DNA from: Dactylorhiza incarnata
Lineage: Eukaryota; Streptophyta; Magnoliopsida; Asparagales; Orchidaceae
NCBI GenBank assembly: GCA_033032865.1
Contig: JAWHQI010000075.1
Coordinates: forward strand, 248,001 to 312,000
DNA: 64,000 nt
Direction of reading: 5' to 3'
Both the position numbers and the translations under genes were made by a program. Below are positions 44,313-55,674 of this stretch, in pieces. The number at the start of each line of letters is the position of its first letter. Positions within the stretch are counted from its first letter, which is position 1. The notes under the pieces were generated by a model. That model was not told the DNA's origin, made no database searches, and saw only the letters and a program-made list of their open reading frames with translations.

Positions 44313-44641
44313 TATCCTTAGAGAAATTGTTTTCAAAAAATTTTCTTTTCTTCTCTTGAACACTTGCTGCAACCGCACTCCAAAGTCTTCAATAGTCTTG
44401 AAAATGAAGTGTACCCCAATAGAGAGATCACACATGAGTCATCACCATGTTTCATATAATGAGGAATTACATTGTATGAAACTGTGTTTGCAGACCCATT
44501 GTGACCTGACATTGATTTACACTTAGCAATGATAATCTGCAAGACAATACTGGAAAAGCATATCAAATACAAATGCAATTCAATCTTAGTTCAAGGGCGA
44601 CTTCTCACAAATCAAGGTAATTGTGAATACAATTCCCAACA

Positions 44642-44653
44642 ATCTCCCCCTAT
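44642..44653 (-). other. Polypurine tract of element K
   Basis: The minus strand reads ATAGGGGGAGAT directly before the LTR start TGTTGGGAATTG. Confidence 0.85.
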
Positions 44654-44762
44654 TTGTAGAAGTCAGAACCCTATACACTAAGTTGAATTACAACAATATA
44701 GAATAAATATGCTACACTTCACAAAGATATAGAAATGAACAAGTAGAGAACATCAAATCATC

Positions 44763-44807
<45 letters not shown>

Positions 44808-44889
44808 TAAATTGAATTGTTAAGAAGACTTGATGTTCACAAAATCAGAACCAAAGCAAAATATGTCTTGTCAGCATCAGCATTATCCT

Positions 44890-46130
44890 TCAAGATCTCC
44901 TTTTCCTCTTTTCTTCTTGTCTGGAGAAATAAGCATAAGGCTTGGGATGGTAAAACGGAGGTGGATCCGGAGCATCAGAATTATTATAACCAAATGCCCT
45001 GAAATGGATTCTTCTCTTCCTTTGAGCTGTCTCATGTTTTTCCCATTCAAGTGAGCTGTAGCATTCAGATCTATTCATTTTGCCTTCATGGACTAACTTA
45101 TAGTATTCAAGAATTATGTCTTTTGAGACTGGGCTCCAGATTTCTGGTAGAACCTTCTCAACCTGAGCTTTGCTGAGACCTGCAGAGCTAGAACTCGGAA
45201 CAGATCTACTCGCAGAGGGACCTTCACCAAGTTTTCTTTTTCTCTTGGTCCCAGCCCTATCTGATTGATCTTCAACTATAGGAGCCTTCCCAAGTAGTTC
45301 TTCTGGCCTTGGAGAAAACTTTGGAACAGGAACATCTGGATCAATTTCTAACTCAGGAAAAATCTGATTATGAAGCCACGTTGCTGTTTTGAAGGAATAA
45401 GCATTAATATCAGCAATTTGCTTCTGCACCCTGAAAGAGAACTGATCAAACTGTGATTTCCATGAGCTTTGAATAGCTGACACAGAGCTTTCCACTAAAT
45501 CTGTCATTCTTTCCATTATAATGTCCTCCCCCTTTCTGACTTCTACAGATAGGGTTTGGAGAGTATCATCTTTGAAATTTCCGACTTCATCAACAATCCG
45601 GAATGTATTTGCTTCAGCCTTGTCAGACAATGAGTCTTGAAGCTTTGTCATTGTAATAGTCTGAGCCAACACTGTGCCTACACCTTCAGTTGCATGTTCA
45701 ATTGCTTTGCTCCCTAGGCACATCAATTCAAAGAGATTTTCATAATTTGATTTGATTTTAGCTAACTCCCTACCAAGTTCACTTTCAACTGAGGCAATTT
45801 TCCTGTGAACAGTTGTCAAAGAGTTCTCAAATTGTTCACTCTGCTTCTTGAGCATAGCTTCAATCTTTCCCAGAAGAGAATCTGCATCAAGGATTGGAGG
45901 GGAAGGATGAGAAGAAGGAAGAGTAACAGCAGGGGCAGCAACATCAGGAACATCATCAGGGAGCTCTTCAATCTCAAGAGAGTGAACCACATTGTCTTCT
46001 TCACAACCTAGCTCATCTGGAGCATTCTTGGTTGTATCTAACTCTGACTCCCCCTCAACATGTACTAGGGGAGGTGATAATTCATGAACGGAATCATCAC
46101 CATCGTCTCCAAAACAAAATCTGCACCAGA
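44890..46130 (-). CDS. Element K accessory protein, coiled coil, unknown function
   Basis: 366 codons from the Met at 45990 to the stop at 44890. The frame stays open upstream to about 46130 without an earlier Met (GDDGDDSVHELSPP). The N-terminal part is acidic and Pro-rich. The middle (LLGKIEAMLKKQSEQFENSL to IADINAYSFK) has long heptad-like helices and probably forms a coiled coil. A basic KRKRKLGEG segment could be a nuclear signal. The C-terminus has AFGYNNSDAPDPPPFYHPKPY and ends in RRS. No protease, RT or integrase motif is present. I do not recognise a catalytic domain. Such ORFs may be structural, but no function is shown. Confidence 0.65.
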
Positions 46131-46451
46131 CCCTGCCTATTGGCCACTGGGACTGTGCACTTCAGATACTTCTTGTTGCAAATCCTTCTGAACATCTGAA
46201 ACTCTGTCATCTGCCAAAGAAGTGTCTGCTTCAAGAACTGAGGGAGAAGAGGGGATGAACATATCCTTGTCAGAAGAAGGTATGTTCTCCTTAGCAGGAA
46301 AATTCGACACTATGACATCTGCTTGTACTGATGGAGAAGGAGGAGGTGATGGAACTGAATCTGGTAGAGGTGAAGATGGAGCTGGAATGTGAATATGAGC
46401 AGGTGATGGGATAGTATCTGATGGATCTGACTATGTCACTGATGGAATGAA
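46131..46451 (-). pseudogene. Element K: Pro/Ser-rich segment upstream of the accessory ORF
   Basis: A second minus-strand frame encodes IPSPAHIHIPAPSSPLPDS and PPPSPSVQADVIVSN, and ends at HSPSGQ just before the main ORF begins in another frame. It was probably one gene with it before a one-base shift near 46120. Confidence 0.5.
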
Positions 46452-46462
46452 TTCTGATACCA
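46452..46462 (-). other. Primer-binding site of element K
   Basis: The minus strand reads TGGTATCAGAAT two bases from the LTR end, as in element D (CCAAT spacer). Confidence 0.8.
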
Positions 46463-46464
46463 AT

Positions 46465-47858
46465 TGAAGTATCTAGTTGCTTACCTAAATCACCTAGAGG
46501 GGGGGTGAATAGGTGATCTCTACGTGTTTTGCGGAATTAAGAATTAAATGTAAAGCACAGCACACAAAATAAATCACAGCCACAGATAACACCAGGAATT
46601 TATAGTGGTTCCCCGTACTTGGGTACTCCATTGCCGGCCTCGCCAATCTAGCACCACAGCTAGACTTGACTACTCACTAAATCTCGGATCAGAATGATCC
46701 TACAAACTCGGAGTCAAACTCCTACAATCTCAGAGAGAACCTCTCTTACAACTCGGAGAAAAACTTCTCCTACAACTCGAAGAACAACCTCTCCTACAGC
46801 TCGGAGATAACAACTCCTACAATAGATGATAAAAGGTTTTGAACAATAAGATACCAGATCTGAATAACAGAGGCGTTTTCTTCCTTCTCTTTGAATGGCT
46901 TTTGAGAACGATGAGGAAGAACAATGATCCTTCAAATCTGTCTTTGGCAATCCGAAACGATCCAATAGAGGTTGTAGAATCAGAACACGGATCGATCGAA
47001 TCCTTCTTTGATAGAAATCAGCAACTCAAATGAGTAGATCGATCTTCAATCGTAGGTTGTCGCGAGGCGGCGCTTTTCTCGTTCTTTTAGATCAGGAAAG
47101 AAAATTAGGGTTTGAGAATGATTCGAAAAACTTGTTTTAAATAACCCAAGAGCGATCCTATATATAGAGGGCAATGATTAAGGGTTAAATCGACAATAAA
47201 CGCACTCAATATAGCCGTTAGGATCGGGAAGGAGCGTTTACGAACCGTCAAGAACAGAGGAGACAAATTAGAAAATAACGGACAGAATTCTCGAGACATA
47301 AGGGATCTCTCGAGAACTAACGGATCTCTCGAGATATGAAACAAAGAGAGCAGGAAAGGGATGTCTCGAGAACTCGATGATCTCTCGAGACATTACAAAG
47401 ATTTCGGTCTTAAGGACTCTCGAGACAAGCTTGATCTCTCGAGTCATCAAGAACAGAAAAACCGAGATCAACAGAACTTGCTTCTCGAGACATGCCAGAA
47501 CTCTCGAGACAAGTCTGATCTCTCGAGACATATCCTTAGAGAAATTGTTTTCAAAAATTTTCTTTTCTTCTCTTGAACACTTGCTGCAACCGCACTCCAA
47601 AGTCTTCAATAGTCTTGAAAATGAAGTGTACCCCAATAGAGAGATCACACATGAGTCATCACCATGTTTCATATAATGAGGAATTACATTGTATGAAACT
47701 GTGTTTGCAGACCCATTGTGACCTGACATTGATTTACACTTAGCAATGATAATCTGCAAGACAATACTGGAAAAGCATATCAAATACAAATGCAATTCAA
47801 TCTTAGTTCAAGGGCGACTTCTCACAAATCAAGGTAATTGTGAATACAATTCCCAACA
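46465..47858 (-). mobile_element. 5' LTR of element K
   Basis: 1394 bp, nearly identical to the 3' LTR including the TATA box and TCTCGAGA array. Confidence 0.9.
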
Positions 47859-47863
47859 CCCAG

Positions 47864-49220
47864 CTCTCGTTCCCATGAAAGATCCTCATGCCCGCAATTG
47901 TTCCAGCAGACTTTGACCATTCTGATCGACTTGTTCCGTAACTGCTTGATTTTAGTGTCTTCAATCCGAATGGGCTTGACCCTTATCGCTAACCCACTTT
48001 CGATCGGCACTTGAACATCATCCACAAGCATTTGAGTAGGCTCTTGCATAACCTTCCTTAGCACGGAGATGTGGAACACATCATGCAAACCACTCAGCTC
48101 TGTAAAAAGAGCGATCCGATAAGCAGCTTCACCAATACGCTCCAGTATCTCAAACGACCCAAGGTATCTGGGACTCAGCTTTTTCAAGCATCGAATCCTT
48201 GACACACCCATGAATGGTTTTATTTTGAGATAAACCCAATCACCCACGATGAACTCGATGTTTCTGTGTCTGGCATTACAGTACTTCGCTTGCCTATCTT
48301 GTGCAATCAACAATCTCTCCTGGATCGTCTGAATAGTCAAATTAGCATTTTCGACTTCTTTTCGCTTAAACAGCTTAGTCTCCCACGTATCTGCCCAAGC
48401 TAAAGGTGTACGACACTTCTTACCATAAAGGACTTCAGAAGGCTCCATTTGCAAGCTTGCTTGATAGCTTTTATTATCAGCGAACTAGATCATAAAAAGA
48501 TGATCCTCCCACCTTTTGCCGAAATCCATGGCGCACATTCGGATCATATCCTCCAAAGTCCTGTTGGTCCGATCAGTCTAACCATCCATTTGAGGGTGGA
48601 AGGCAGTGCTAAATTTCAGCTTGGTACCCAACAGTTGGTGGATTAGCCTCCAATCTTTCGATGTGAAGCACCCATCTCGGTCACTTACGATGCTACGGGG
48701 AACACCGTGTAATCGCACAATGCTATCAACATACAACTTCACTACCTTTTCAACTGAATTGTCTCGCCAGTTTGGAATGAAGTGTGTGACTTTATTCAAT
48801 CGGTCCACAATCACCCAAATGGCATCGTTCACAGACTGCAATCTCATCAAACCATGCACGAAATCCATAGAAATATCATCAATTTTCCATTCCGGAACAG
48901 GTAACGACTTCAGGAAACCTGTAGGTTTTTGGCATTCAACCTTCTCGAGCCTACAAGTGTGACACTTGGCTATGTATAAGGCGATATCTTTCTTTAAACC
49001 TGGCCACCAAAATAGCTTCTTCATATCCTGGTACATTTTTGTGCTCCCCAGGTGGATTGAGTACTTAGTAAAGTGTGCCTCATACATTAACTCCTCTCGT
49101 AATTTACCAACATTGGGTACACACAGACGACTGTCTTTCCACAAAAGACCATCTTCTAAGGAAAACTCGGTATTAGACCCATCCCTGGTCTCTGCCACAT
49201 ACCGCTTCATGCTTTAATCA
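47864..49220 (-). pseudogene. Gypsy G1: integrase
   Basis: The frame read from 49210 contains an HHCC zinc finger (AHFTKYSIHLG, CHTCRLEKVEC). The core follows: DISMDFVHGL, WVIVDRLNKVTHF, IVRLHGVPRSIVSDRDGCFTSKDW and AFHPQMDG. A stop stands in place of the Gln after DG. The next residues (TDRTLED) lack the usual GQ-ER, so the catalytic Glu seems lost. A second stop is in the FMI-FAD segment near 48487. The C-terminal part has EFIVGDWVYLKIKPFMGVSRIRCLKKLSPRYLGSFEI, VFHISVLRKVMQEPTQ, WNNCGHEDLSWERE. No chromodomain is seen. The last codons lie beyond element K at 43209-43247. Confidence 0.88.
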
Positions 49221-50826
49221 AGTTCCAATGCCAATCGGACCCTTTATGCAAGGTCACACTGTACCTCTCTTCAGTTCAAACACGATGTGTCACTGGTTCT
49301 TTTATCCACATAGGAAATCTCCAATGCTTCCAAGTCGCAGATCAGACGCGGATCATGTATCTGAATCCAGTTCGCTTGAGCAGAAGCCCTCTGACTCAAA
49401 GCATCTGCGATAACATTTCCCTTCCCGGGAGTATAATGAATCTTGAAAGTATAGTCCCACAGGAACTCCATCCACCTTCGTTGTCGCATATTCAGCTCTT
49501 TCTGATCTATTAGCTACTTCAGGCTCTTATGATCAGTAATGATGTCAATCTTCACGCCATATACATAGTGTCACCAAAGATTAAGATCAAATAGCACGGC
49601 CGCTAGCTCTAAGTCATGGACCGGATAATTCCTCTCATCCACTTTCAGTTGGCGAGAGCCATACACAATAACCTGACCATGCTGAAGAAGAACACAGCCT
49701 AAGACACTCCCCTACACATCACTGTAGATTTCAAAGCCTTCTGTACCATATGGCGAACATAGGATTGGCGTCGTGGTCAGATGACTCTTCATCTCTTCAA
49801 AAGCTCGCGCGCACTCTTACGACCAAATGAACTTCTGATCTTTCCTAGTCTATATCGTGAGAGGCAGAGCTATCCTCGAGAAGTTCTCTACAAAGAGCCT
49901 GTAATAGCCGGCAAGTCCTAGGAAACTTCGAACTTCCGCCACTGTAGACAACACAGTCCACTCTTGTATTGCAACTATCTTTGCAGGATCCACTGCAATG
50001 TCCTCTCCACTGACCACATGACCTACAAATGCCACAGAGGACGGCCAAAACTTACACTTTGAGAACTTGGCATACAACTGACTTTGCCTTGGGGTATCCA
50101 ATACAATGCATAAGTGAATTGCATGTTCTTCTTCCGGCTGAGAGTATACCAGAATATCATTTATGAAGACAATAACAAATCGGTCTAGACACTCTCGAAA
50201 TGTTCAGTTCATCAGATTCATAAATATCGATGGCGCATTCCTCAAGCCAAATGGCATCAATGTGAACTCAAAGTGCCCGCAACGGGTACTAAACACTGTC
50301 TTGGGAATGTCACATTCCTGAATCCGCAACTGGTAGTAGCTAGACATCAAATCCAGCTTTGAGTACCCAGTCGACCCAACTAGCTGATCGAACAAGTCAT
50401 TGATTCGCATAATCGGATACTTATTCTTTTCTGTCAGCTTATTCAGTTCGCAGTAGTCTATGCACAGACGCAATCTTCTGTCCTTCTTCTCAAAGAGGAC
50501 CGGGCACTCCAAGGGGATGAGCTTGGACGTATATAGCCTTGCTCTAGCAACTCCTGCAATTGAACTTTCAACTCCGCCATCTCCTTTGGCGCAATTTGGT
50601 ATGGCAAACGTGCCAAAAGTTTAACACCTGGCAACAACTCAATAACGAAGTCATTCCCTCGCTGAGGTGGATTCCTAGGAAGATCTTTTGGGAAAACATT
50701 CGGAAACTCTGATATGATCAGGACATCACACAAACTGGGCTTTGGATCAGAAGTCTCCAATAATGTGAATAACAACTCTGCGCCTTTTTGAACCGCCTTG
50801 ACTACTTGGAGAGCAGACATGAACAA
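49221..50826 (-). pseudogene. Gypsy G1: reverse transcriptase and RNaseH
   Basis: The frame from 50826 starts with ALQVVKAVQKGAELLFTLL, then [38 protein letters not shown] frameshift near 50500 leads to [25 protein letters not shown] and [22 protein letters not shown], then a stop. The polymerase box reads [10 protein letters not shown], so the first catalytic Asp of the Gypsy FxDD box is Asn. RNaseH sequence continues ([39 protein letters not shown]) with stops at HYVYG and after SLK. Clearly inactive. Confidence 0.88.
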
Positions 50827-50865
50827 CTTGCTCGATGCTCACAAACCGATAAATGTAGTCCCGCG

Positions 50866-51197
50866 TTAAGTATTTTGCCCTAGCGTGACCTCCTTCAAAT
50901 TGCAATCAATGCATGCACGCTGCTTCAAACGCCAGTCCAATCCAAAGATTACATCAAACTCGGATGTTGGCGGCATCGACCCTTCCAAGTCGAACTCTTG
51001 ACTTCCTATCCGCACCTGAACACTACAAACTCTGTCTGCATGCATTCGACACCCATTTGGCAGCACGACGTCCAGTTTGTCCTTTTCCACTAATGAAGGC
51101 ACTCCAATACACTGTATGATGTCCTCAGATAGAAAGGAGTGAGATGCTCTAGTGTCAAATAAAGCTCTCTCTGGACAGTTTCAAATTAGGAAAAAAC
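50866..51197 (-). pseudogene. Gypsy G1: protease
   Basis: The frame before the Met at 51102 gives NCPERALFDTRASHSFLSEDIIQCIGVP, then LDVVLPNGCRMHADRVCSVQVRIG and FDVIFGLDWRLKQRACIDC. This is Gypsy retropepsin, but the active site is D-T-R instead of D-T-G. One stop (TGA) lies just before NCPER. The upstream part is separated by an 80-bp segment that looks like an intron (51198-51277). Confidence 0.8.
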
Positions 51198-51277
51198 CTA
51201 ATCAAATAGGGTATACAGGCAATCAAACACAAGGTATAAAAGACATAAAGCAATAAATGTTATATACTAAATCATAC
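51198..51277 (-). other. Possible 80-bp intron-like segment in G1 protease leader
   Basis: On the minus strand the segment starts GTATGATTTAG and ends CTATTTGATTAG, giving GT...AG ends and a TA-rich body. Removing it joins NDVVIG to the protease side in the correct frame (GFFLI, then a stop, then NCPERALFDT). Related Gypsy proteins have a short strand of matching length at this point. It could also be a small insertion, and no RNA evidence is available. Confidence 0.45.
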
Positions 51278-51416
51278 CTATCACGACATCATTTAGCTTA
51301 ATGGACTCTTGCTGGCCAAGATTATATAACCGCGGTTGAGCTGGAGTGTAGTGGGAGGCAGACGACTCCACAACCTTCCCTTTCTCCGTCGCATAAGCCG
51401 CAGCTGCCTTTTTGTC
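51278..51416 (-). pseudogene. Gypsy G1: end of the Gag side before protease, truncated
   Basis: The frame reads KKAAAAYATEKGKVVESS, HYTPAQPRLYNLGQQESIKLNDVVIG, the usual linker between Gypsy zinc knuckle and protease. The rest of gag and the 5' LTR are missing. At 51416 the sequence switches to a plus-oriented LTR of the G2 family. Confidence 0.7.
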
Positions 51417-52603
51417 GCTTCTTTCTATCCGTGCCTTTCAACCGATCCATGGCGAGGAAGAGAACTCTTAGGGTAACGACATCTCTCCTCCCGGTTTTAG
51501 GATGCGTGCATGGCATCTATGCTTTTACTTTCTCTTTTCTGAAATTTTATGGCACCGAATCTCTCAAATGAGAGGGGTTTGGGTCGCAATTGTTCAAGAA
51601 GAATTATCGGGTTGATTGAGTCCGTCCCCGACATGATTTTTCACTAGATATCCGCTCCGTTAGTGGATTAGGCATTTTGGGTGAAGCCGAAATCGGTACC
51701 GGTGGTCCGATTCGGTGATGTTGCTTAATGGGCATTTTAGGGATTTTGCTAGAAATCCGATGACGGCAAAAATGTCGTATGTGTTGCCCTTATGTTCGTG
51801 TGAGAATGAATGTTGGTTTGGAAAGGGTAAATGTTATGTTTATGTGAAGGCGTGTCTTTGTCTCTGTGGTCGGCTGGCTAGCCCGTAAATGCTTGGATTC
51901 ATGTGGGGAGAGTGTCCCGGCAAGACAAGTCCCCTTCTGGGCTGTGGCGAGAACAAGTATGATGATGCGCCCGTTGGCAAGATGAGCCATGTAAGGGGTG
52001 ATGTCTTAGTGGAGTTCTTGGCTTTTGGCTTTGTGATTATGGCGAGAACAAGTATGTTGATGCGCCCGTTGGCAATATGAGCCATGTAAGGGGTGAGGTC
52101 TCAGTGGAGTTCTTGGCCTTGGGCTTGTACGCCCGTGGGGGAATGATAAGTACCCTTGGTTTGTTATGAAATGTTGATGTGTGTTGTTAGGTTAGAAGCA
52201 TACACGCCATAGGGTGCCTTTGGTGAAACCCAGGTTTGCATACATGGTGCATTGCTAGATCCCCTTACTTTTATTGCTCAACATAGAAACGTGGATGATG
52301 ATTGTGACACTCATGCCTGTCGTGTTTATGTTAATATAGTTTATTACATTTGCATACGAAGTGCTGACTTGCAGGGTGATGTAGTTCCACGGGGTCCGCT
52401 AGGACGGCGGGGAGGAGGGCTGTTGTTACACCGTTGTTGGTCAGCCAAAACTGACCCTCGTTATACCATTCTTTGTGATTTGGATGTAGGGCAAGGATCG
52501 CAGGCTGGACCTAGCTCGCCGGCCAGAAAGGTCTAAGCTTCATGAAGTGCACTTTTCATGCTTTCTTGTTTGATTATGATGTCTTTACCTCTTCCGGCTT
52601 GCA
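51417..52603 (+). mobile_element. Internal fragment of a G2-family LTR
   Basis: It is colinear with 61304-62490 of the G2 3' LTR and has exactly the same length (1187 bp). It represents positions 761-1947 of the 2221-bp LTR. It contains the 95-bp tandem repeat of the family (GCGAGAACAAGTATG units at 51947 and 52042). The left part is lost at the junction with G1, and the right part continues across element G4. Probably the remains of G2's own 5' LTR. Confidence 0.8.
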
Positions 52604-53610
52604 TGTCACAACCCGTATTTTCCCGAAATAATTTATAATATCAGAGTAAAGGGGGAAAACACGCGTCATGATGCCACGTCCTGTAGGGGACAACTACAGA
52701 CGTTCAGGCGAGCACTCAAACGAATATTTTTACGAGAAAAGATGTGAATTAATAAAAGTATTTTACCTTTAAGATTATTTTAATTAGGTTAGGAAGCCGT
52801 GCCCCTCGGCCCTGCGGTTTACATAGTCGCTCTCTATCAAAAATATGCATACACAACGGAAGAAAATAAGTTCATTTTATTCCTAACGACGCTGAAGACC
52901 AGAGACATCTCCAGGGCGATCACCTGTCTAAATTTAGTATATAATAAAGTAGTATCATTATATTCTGTTTTACGCTTTGCAAATAGGTGATACTTAATAA
53001 TAAATGCGACAAACAGTTAGAAGAGCAAAATTTTATGTGCTAAAAGAACTGCATTAATATTCAGCAAAAATAGGCTTTTCCCAGAGTGTACGAGTACAAG
53101 GTAATAAGTAGGAGAAAACGAACTAGCAATAAAGGAAGCTAGCAGCAGCATCAACAAGTAAACCAAACAAAAGTCATACGGGCGTGAACAACTGACACGA
53201 ACCCGCAGGAAAAGAGTTAACAGCCCAAAAGAAAAGCTACAACAAAAGAAACTGAATCCTTACCTACAAGAGAGGAAGGCCTCGACAGGGAACTGATCGA
53301 CCCCGCTCAAATTCCGGCAGCAGCTACAAACCTGAATCTGAGGCATCCATAAGAAAAGAATGCCTCAGCCCAAAGGGTGCAAGAAAATAGCATGGGTAAA
53401 AGTATGAGCAGGCAAGGTAACCAGTAGCATAACCAGTCTGAAAGGAGTATATAGTACATATATATATATACACATATACTCATGTATATAACCATATATA
53501 TATACGCTTATATAAGGATTTCAGTAATAGAAGTTTAAGAAGATCCCGCATAGAACCAGCCCGATAAGCAAGAGCATGACTAAACTTGGCATATAATGCA
53601 AACAAAAAAT

Positions 53611-53737
53611 GGACCAGTGGTGGCGGACCCAAAACAATGTCACTATCCACTCACATAAAGGCGATGTTCAAAACGAACCAGTGGTGGCGGACCCAAACAA
53701 TGTCACTAACCACGCACATAAAGGGGACATTCACCCC
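53611..53737. repeat. 64-bp tandem duplication in LTR G4
   Basis: Two units, 53611-53674 and 53675-53737, each begin GAACCAGTGGTGGCGGACCC or a close variant. Confidence 0.85.
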
Positions 53738-54139
53738 AACAAAACAAAGGCGCCGTGGTGGTGGTCTCATCGCCCTACCAACCACTATTAACAAAACTAT
53801 GATGGGGGACCCCATCGTTCCCTATACCCATCATTCCAGTGCAAACAAGTCCATCAATATTTAGCCAAGTAAATATGCAGAAGTAGCCAAGTAAAACATG
53901 ATCCGGAACAAAATCAACCAGAATAAACCATCAAGGATTAGCCCAGGATCCTAACAAAAATAAACATATAGCAGCTAGCATATAAAAGAGGGATAGAAGG
54001 ATTCACCCAACCATAGCAGCTAGTATATAATAAAACAGGACCAATTAAGTGTGTCGAGGAGTTAACAAATAGAACCACCATAATATTGACCATTTCTAGC
54101 TACTTGTAACCGAAGCGAGCAGAATTATTTTGCAAGTAA

Positions 54140-54630
54140 TGAAACCCAACAAGAGTGAAGCAAAGCAGCCCCTTAGGAAAAGCATAGCAGCAGCCTTACT
54201 AAAGCCAACAGCAGCAGCCCCATAAGAGGAGAAAACACAAGGAAATAAGAGCAGCCCTCTAATAAAAACAGCAATCCTCACAGCAGCCCCTAACATAAGG
54301 AAACAACCCCCAAATTAACAAGCATAAGAAACAGCCCCCAAATACCCAATTATCTAATGTAACAGCAATAAGGCATCCCTCAAATTAGACAACACTCAAG
54401 GAGCAGCCCCCAAATCAACAAGGAGCGGCCCCAAAATCAACAAGGAGCAGCCCCAAAATGAAGAGCAAAAGAGGCAGCCCCAACCCGATAAACAGCAGCC
54501 CCAAATTAGAACACATACGAGGCAACCCCAAATCAAATCATATAGCAGCAGCCCCCTCAACAATGAGGGAAGGAAAAAAAGGCAATTATATAAGGCAGCC
54601 CCAAACAAAGAGCATAACAGCAGCCCCCTC
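54140..54630 (-). repeat. GCAGCCCC array in LTR G4
   Basis: At least fifteen irregularly spaced copies of (A)GCAGCCCC(C)AAA occur, for example near 54155, 54191, 54212, 54251, 54289, 54404, 54447, 54473, 54494, 54551, 54596 and 54621. The motif is not palindromic. Confidence 0.8.
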
Positions 54631-55674
54631 TCACAATTAAGAATTTAGTAAAAAATCTGCCAGCATAGACCCATACCAGTCCAGGTTTATGTAAAAATAA
54701 CAAGTATACACTTCCAGAACTAACCGATCCGACCAAGCATGTAAATCCAGAAAGAAATACATAATATTAGCCACGAAATTGAATCAGGAAATAGCAGGTT
54801 AAACCAAAAAGGAAGGTAAATCCAGATCTTGGTGCAAAAACCAGAGCAAAAGCTGGGAAAAATACCTTGATCGGCCCAGAATGAATTAAGCGAGAAGGAG
54901 GAGATGGAGGGGAAGAGGAGGAAGAGTCTTCTTGCCTCAAATTTAGCCGGAGAACCTCCAGATCGCGACAAACTTGCCGATGCCCTAGCCCCGGTGACGA
55001 AGCCAAGCCCGGCCAATGAAAACTAGCTCCGACAACCCCCTCCACAGCTCCACCGATGGCCTACACCTCCGATGCCCGGTGACTCCAGCGAAACCCTCAC
55101 AGCGTCCGAGGCTCGCACGGGAGAAAGAGGGAAAGAAAAGGCCAGAGTGAAGGTTGCTCCTCCCAAGGGTGATTTCCTTGACTTATAAACATTAAATTCC
55201 TCCTCATACAACACCAATATATATAAATATCCCCCAAAACAATGCTTCATATAAGTGTATGATGAATGCATACATAATATACATATATAGGTATATAATT
55301 TTTCATAAGTAAATTTTATATGTATACATATATATTTTTGGTATAATTGTAGCATCCTACACAAAATCCTACTCCTACAAACATCAAGCACGCATACCCA
55401 AAGGAGCACATATATACGTGTACATTTTATACTGGTATGATCAAATCCAAAGAAAAAGAAAAAAAAGGTTTTGCATATGCTTAATTACCTATGTATATAT
55501 ATATCCGCCTTTACGCCCCCAACTAGAAATAATTCGTCGGACGAAGATGACAACGCTTCTGAAACGGTACCGCCCCTCTCATATTTACATTATACTACGA
55601 TAAATTCATATTTAAACTATTAATTTTATCACAGCCCCACCTAGAAGATTATGAGGAAGTGCTGGGGCGTTACA

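Larger units (their letters stand above)
43248..44641 (-). mobile_element. 3' LTR of element K
   Basis: Ends TGAAGTATCTAG and AATTCCCAACA. It contains CACCTAGAGGGGGGTGAATAGG near the U5 end as in LTR A, then the tandem leader repeat, a TATA box and the TCTCGAGA array. Confidence 0.9.
43248..47858 (-). mobile_element. Non-autonomous Copia-like element K, 4.6 kb
   Basis: Two 1394-bp LTRs of equal length (43248-44641 and 46465-47858) flank 1.8 kb holding one accessory ORF and no polymerase. The target duplication is GCCAG / CCCAG (one mismatch). The PBS is of Met-tRNA type at 46452-46462 and the PPT at 44642-44653. The LTRs differ at very few positions by eye, fewer than for B, H or L. K is therefore probably the youngest insertion in the window. 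Confidence 0.9.
52604..55674 (-). mobile_element. 3' LTR of Gypsy element G4, 3.1 kb
   Basis: The ends are TGTCACAACCCG (52604) and GGGGCGTTACA (55674). A polypurine tract follows at 55675. It includes a 64-bp tandem duplication (53611-53737, GTGGTGGCGGACCCAAA units), a GCAGCCCC array (54140-54630) and TA-rich stretches near 53455-53510 and 55195-55340. None of the CpG palindrome words of the other LTRs is seen. It interrupts the G2-family LTR. Confidence 0.8.

Noticed and set aside
43209..47900. Element K as a duplication of a host promoter region
   Set aside because: The two copies are LTRs, with TG...CA ends, PBS and PPT at the inner edges and a 5-bp target repeat.
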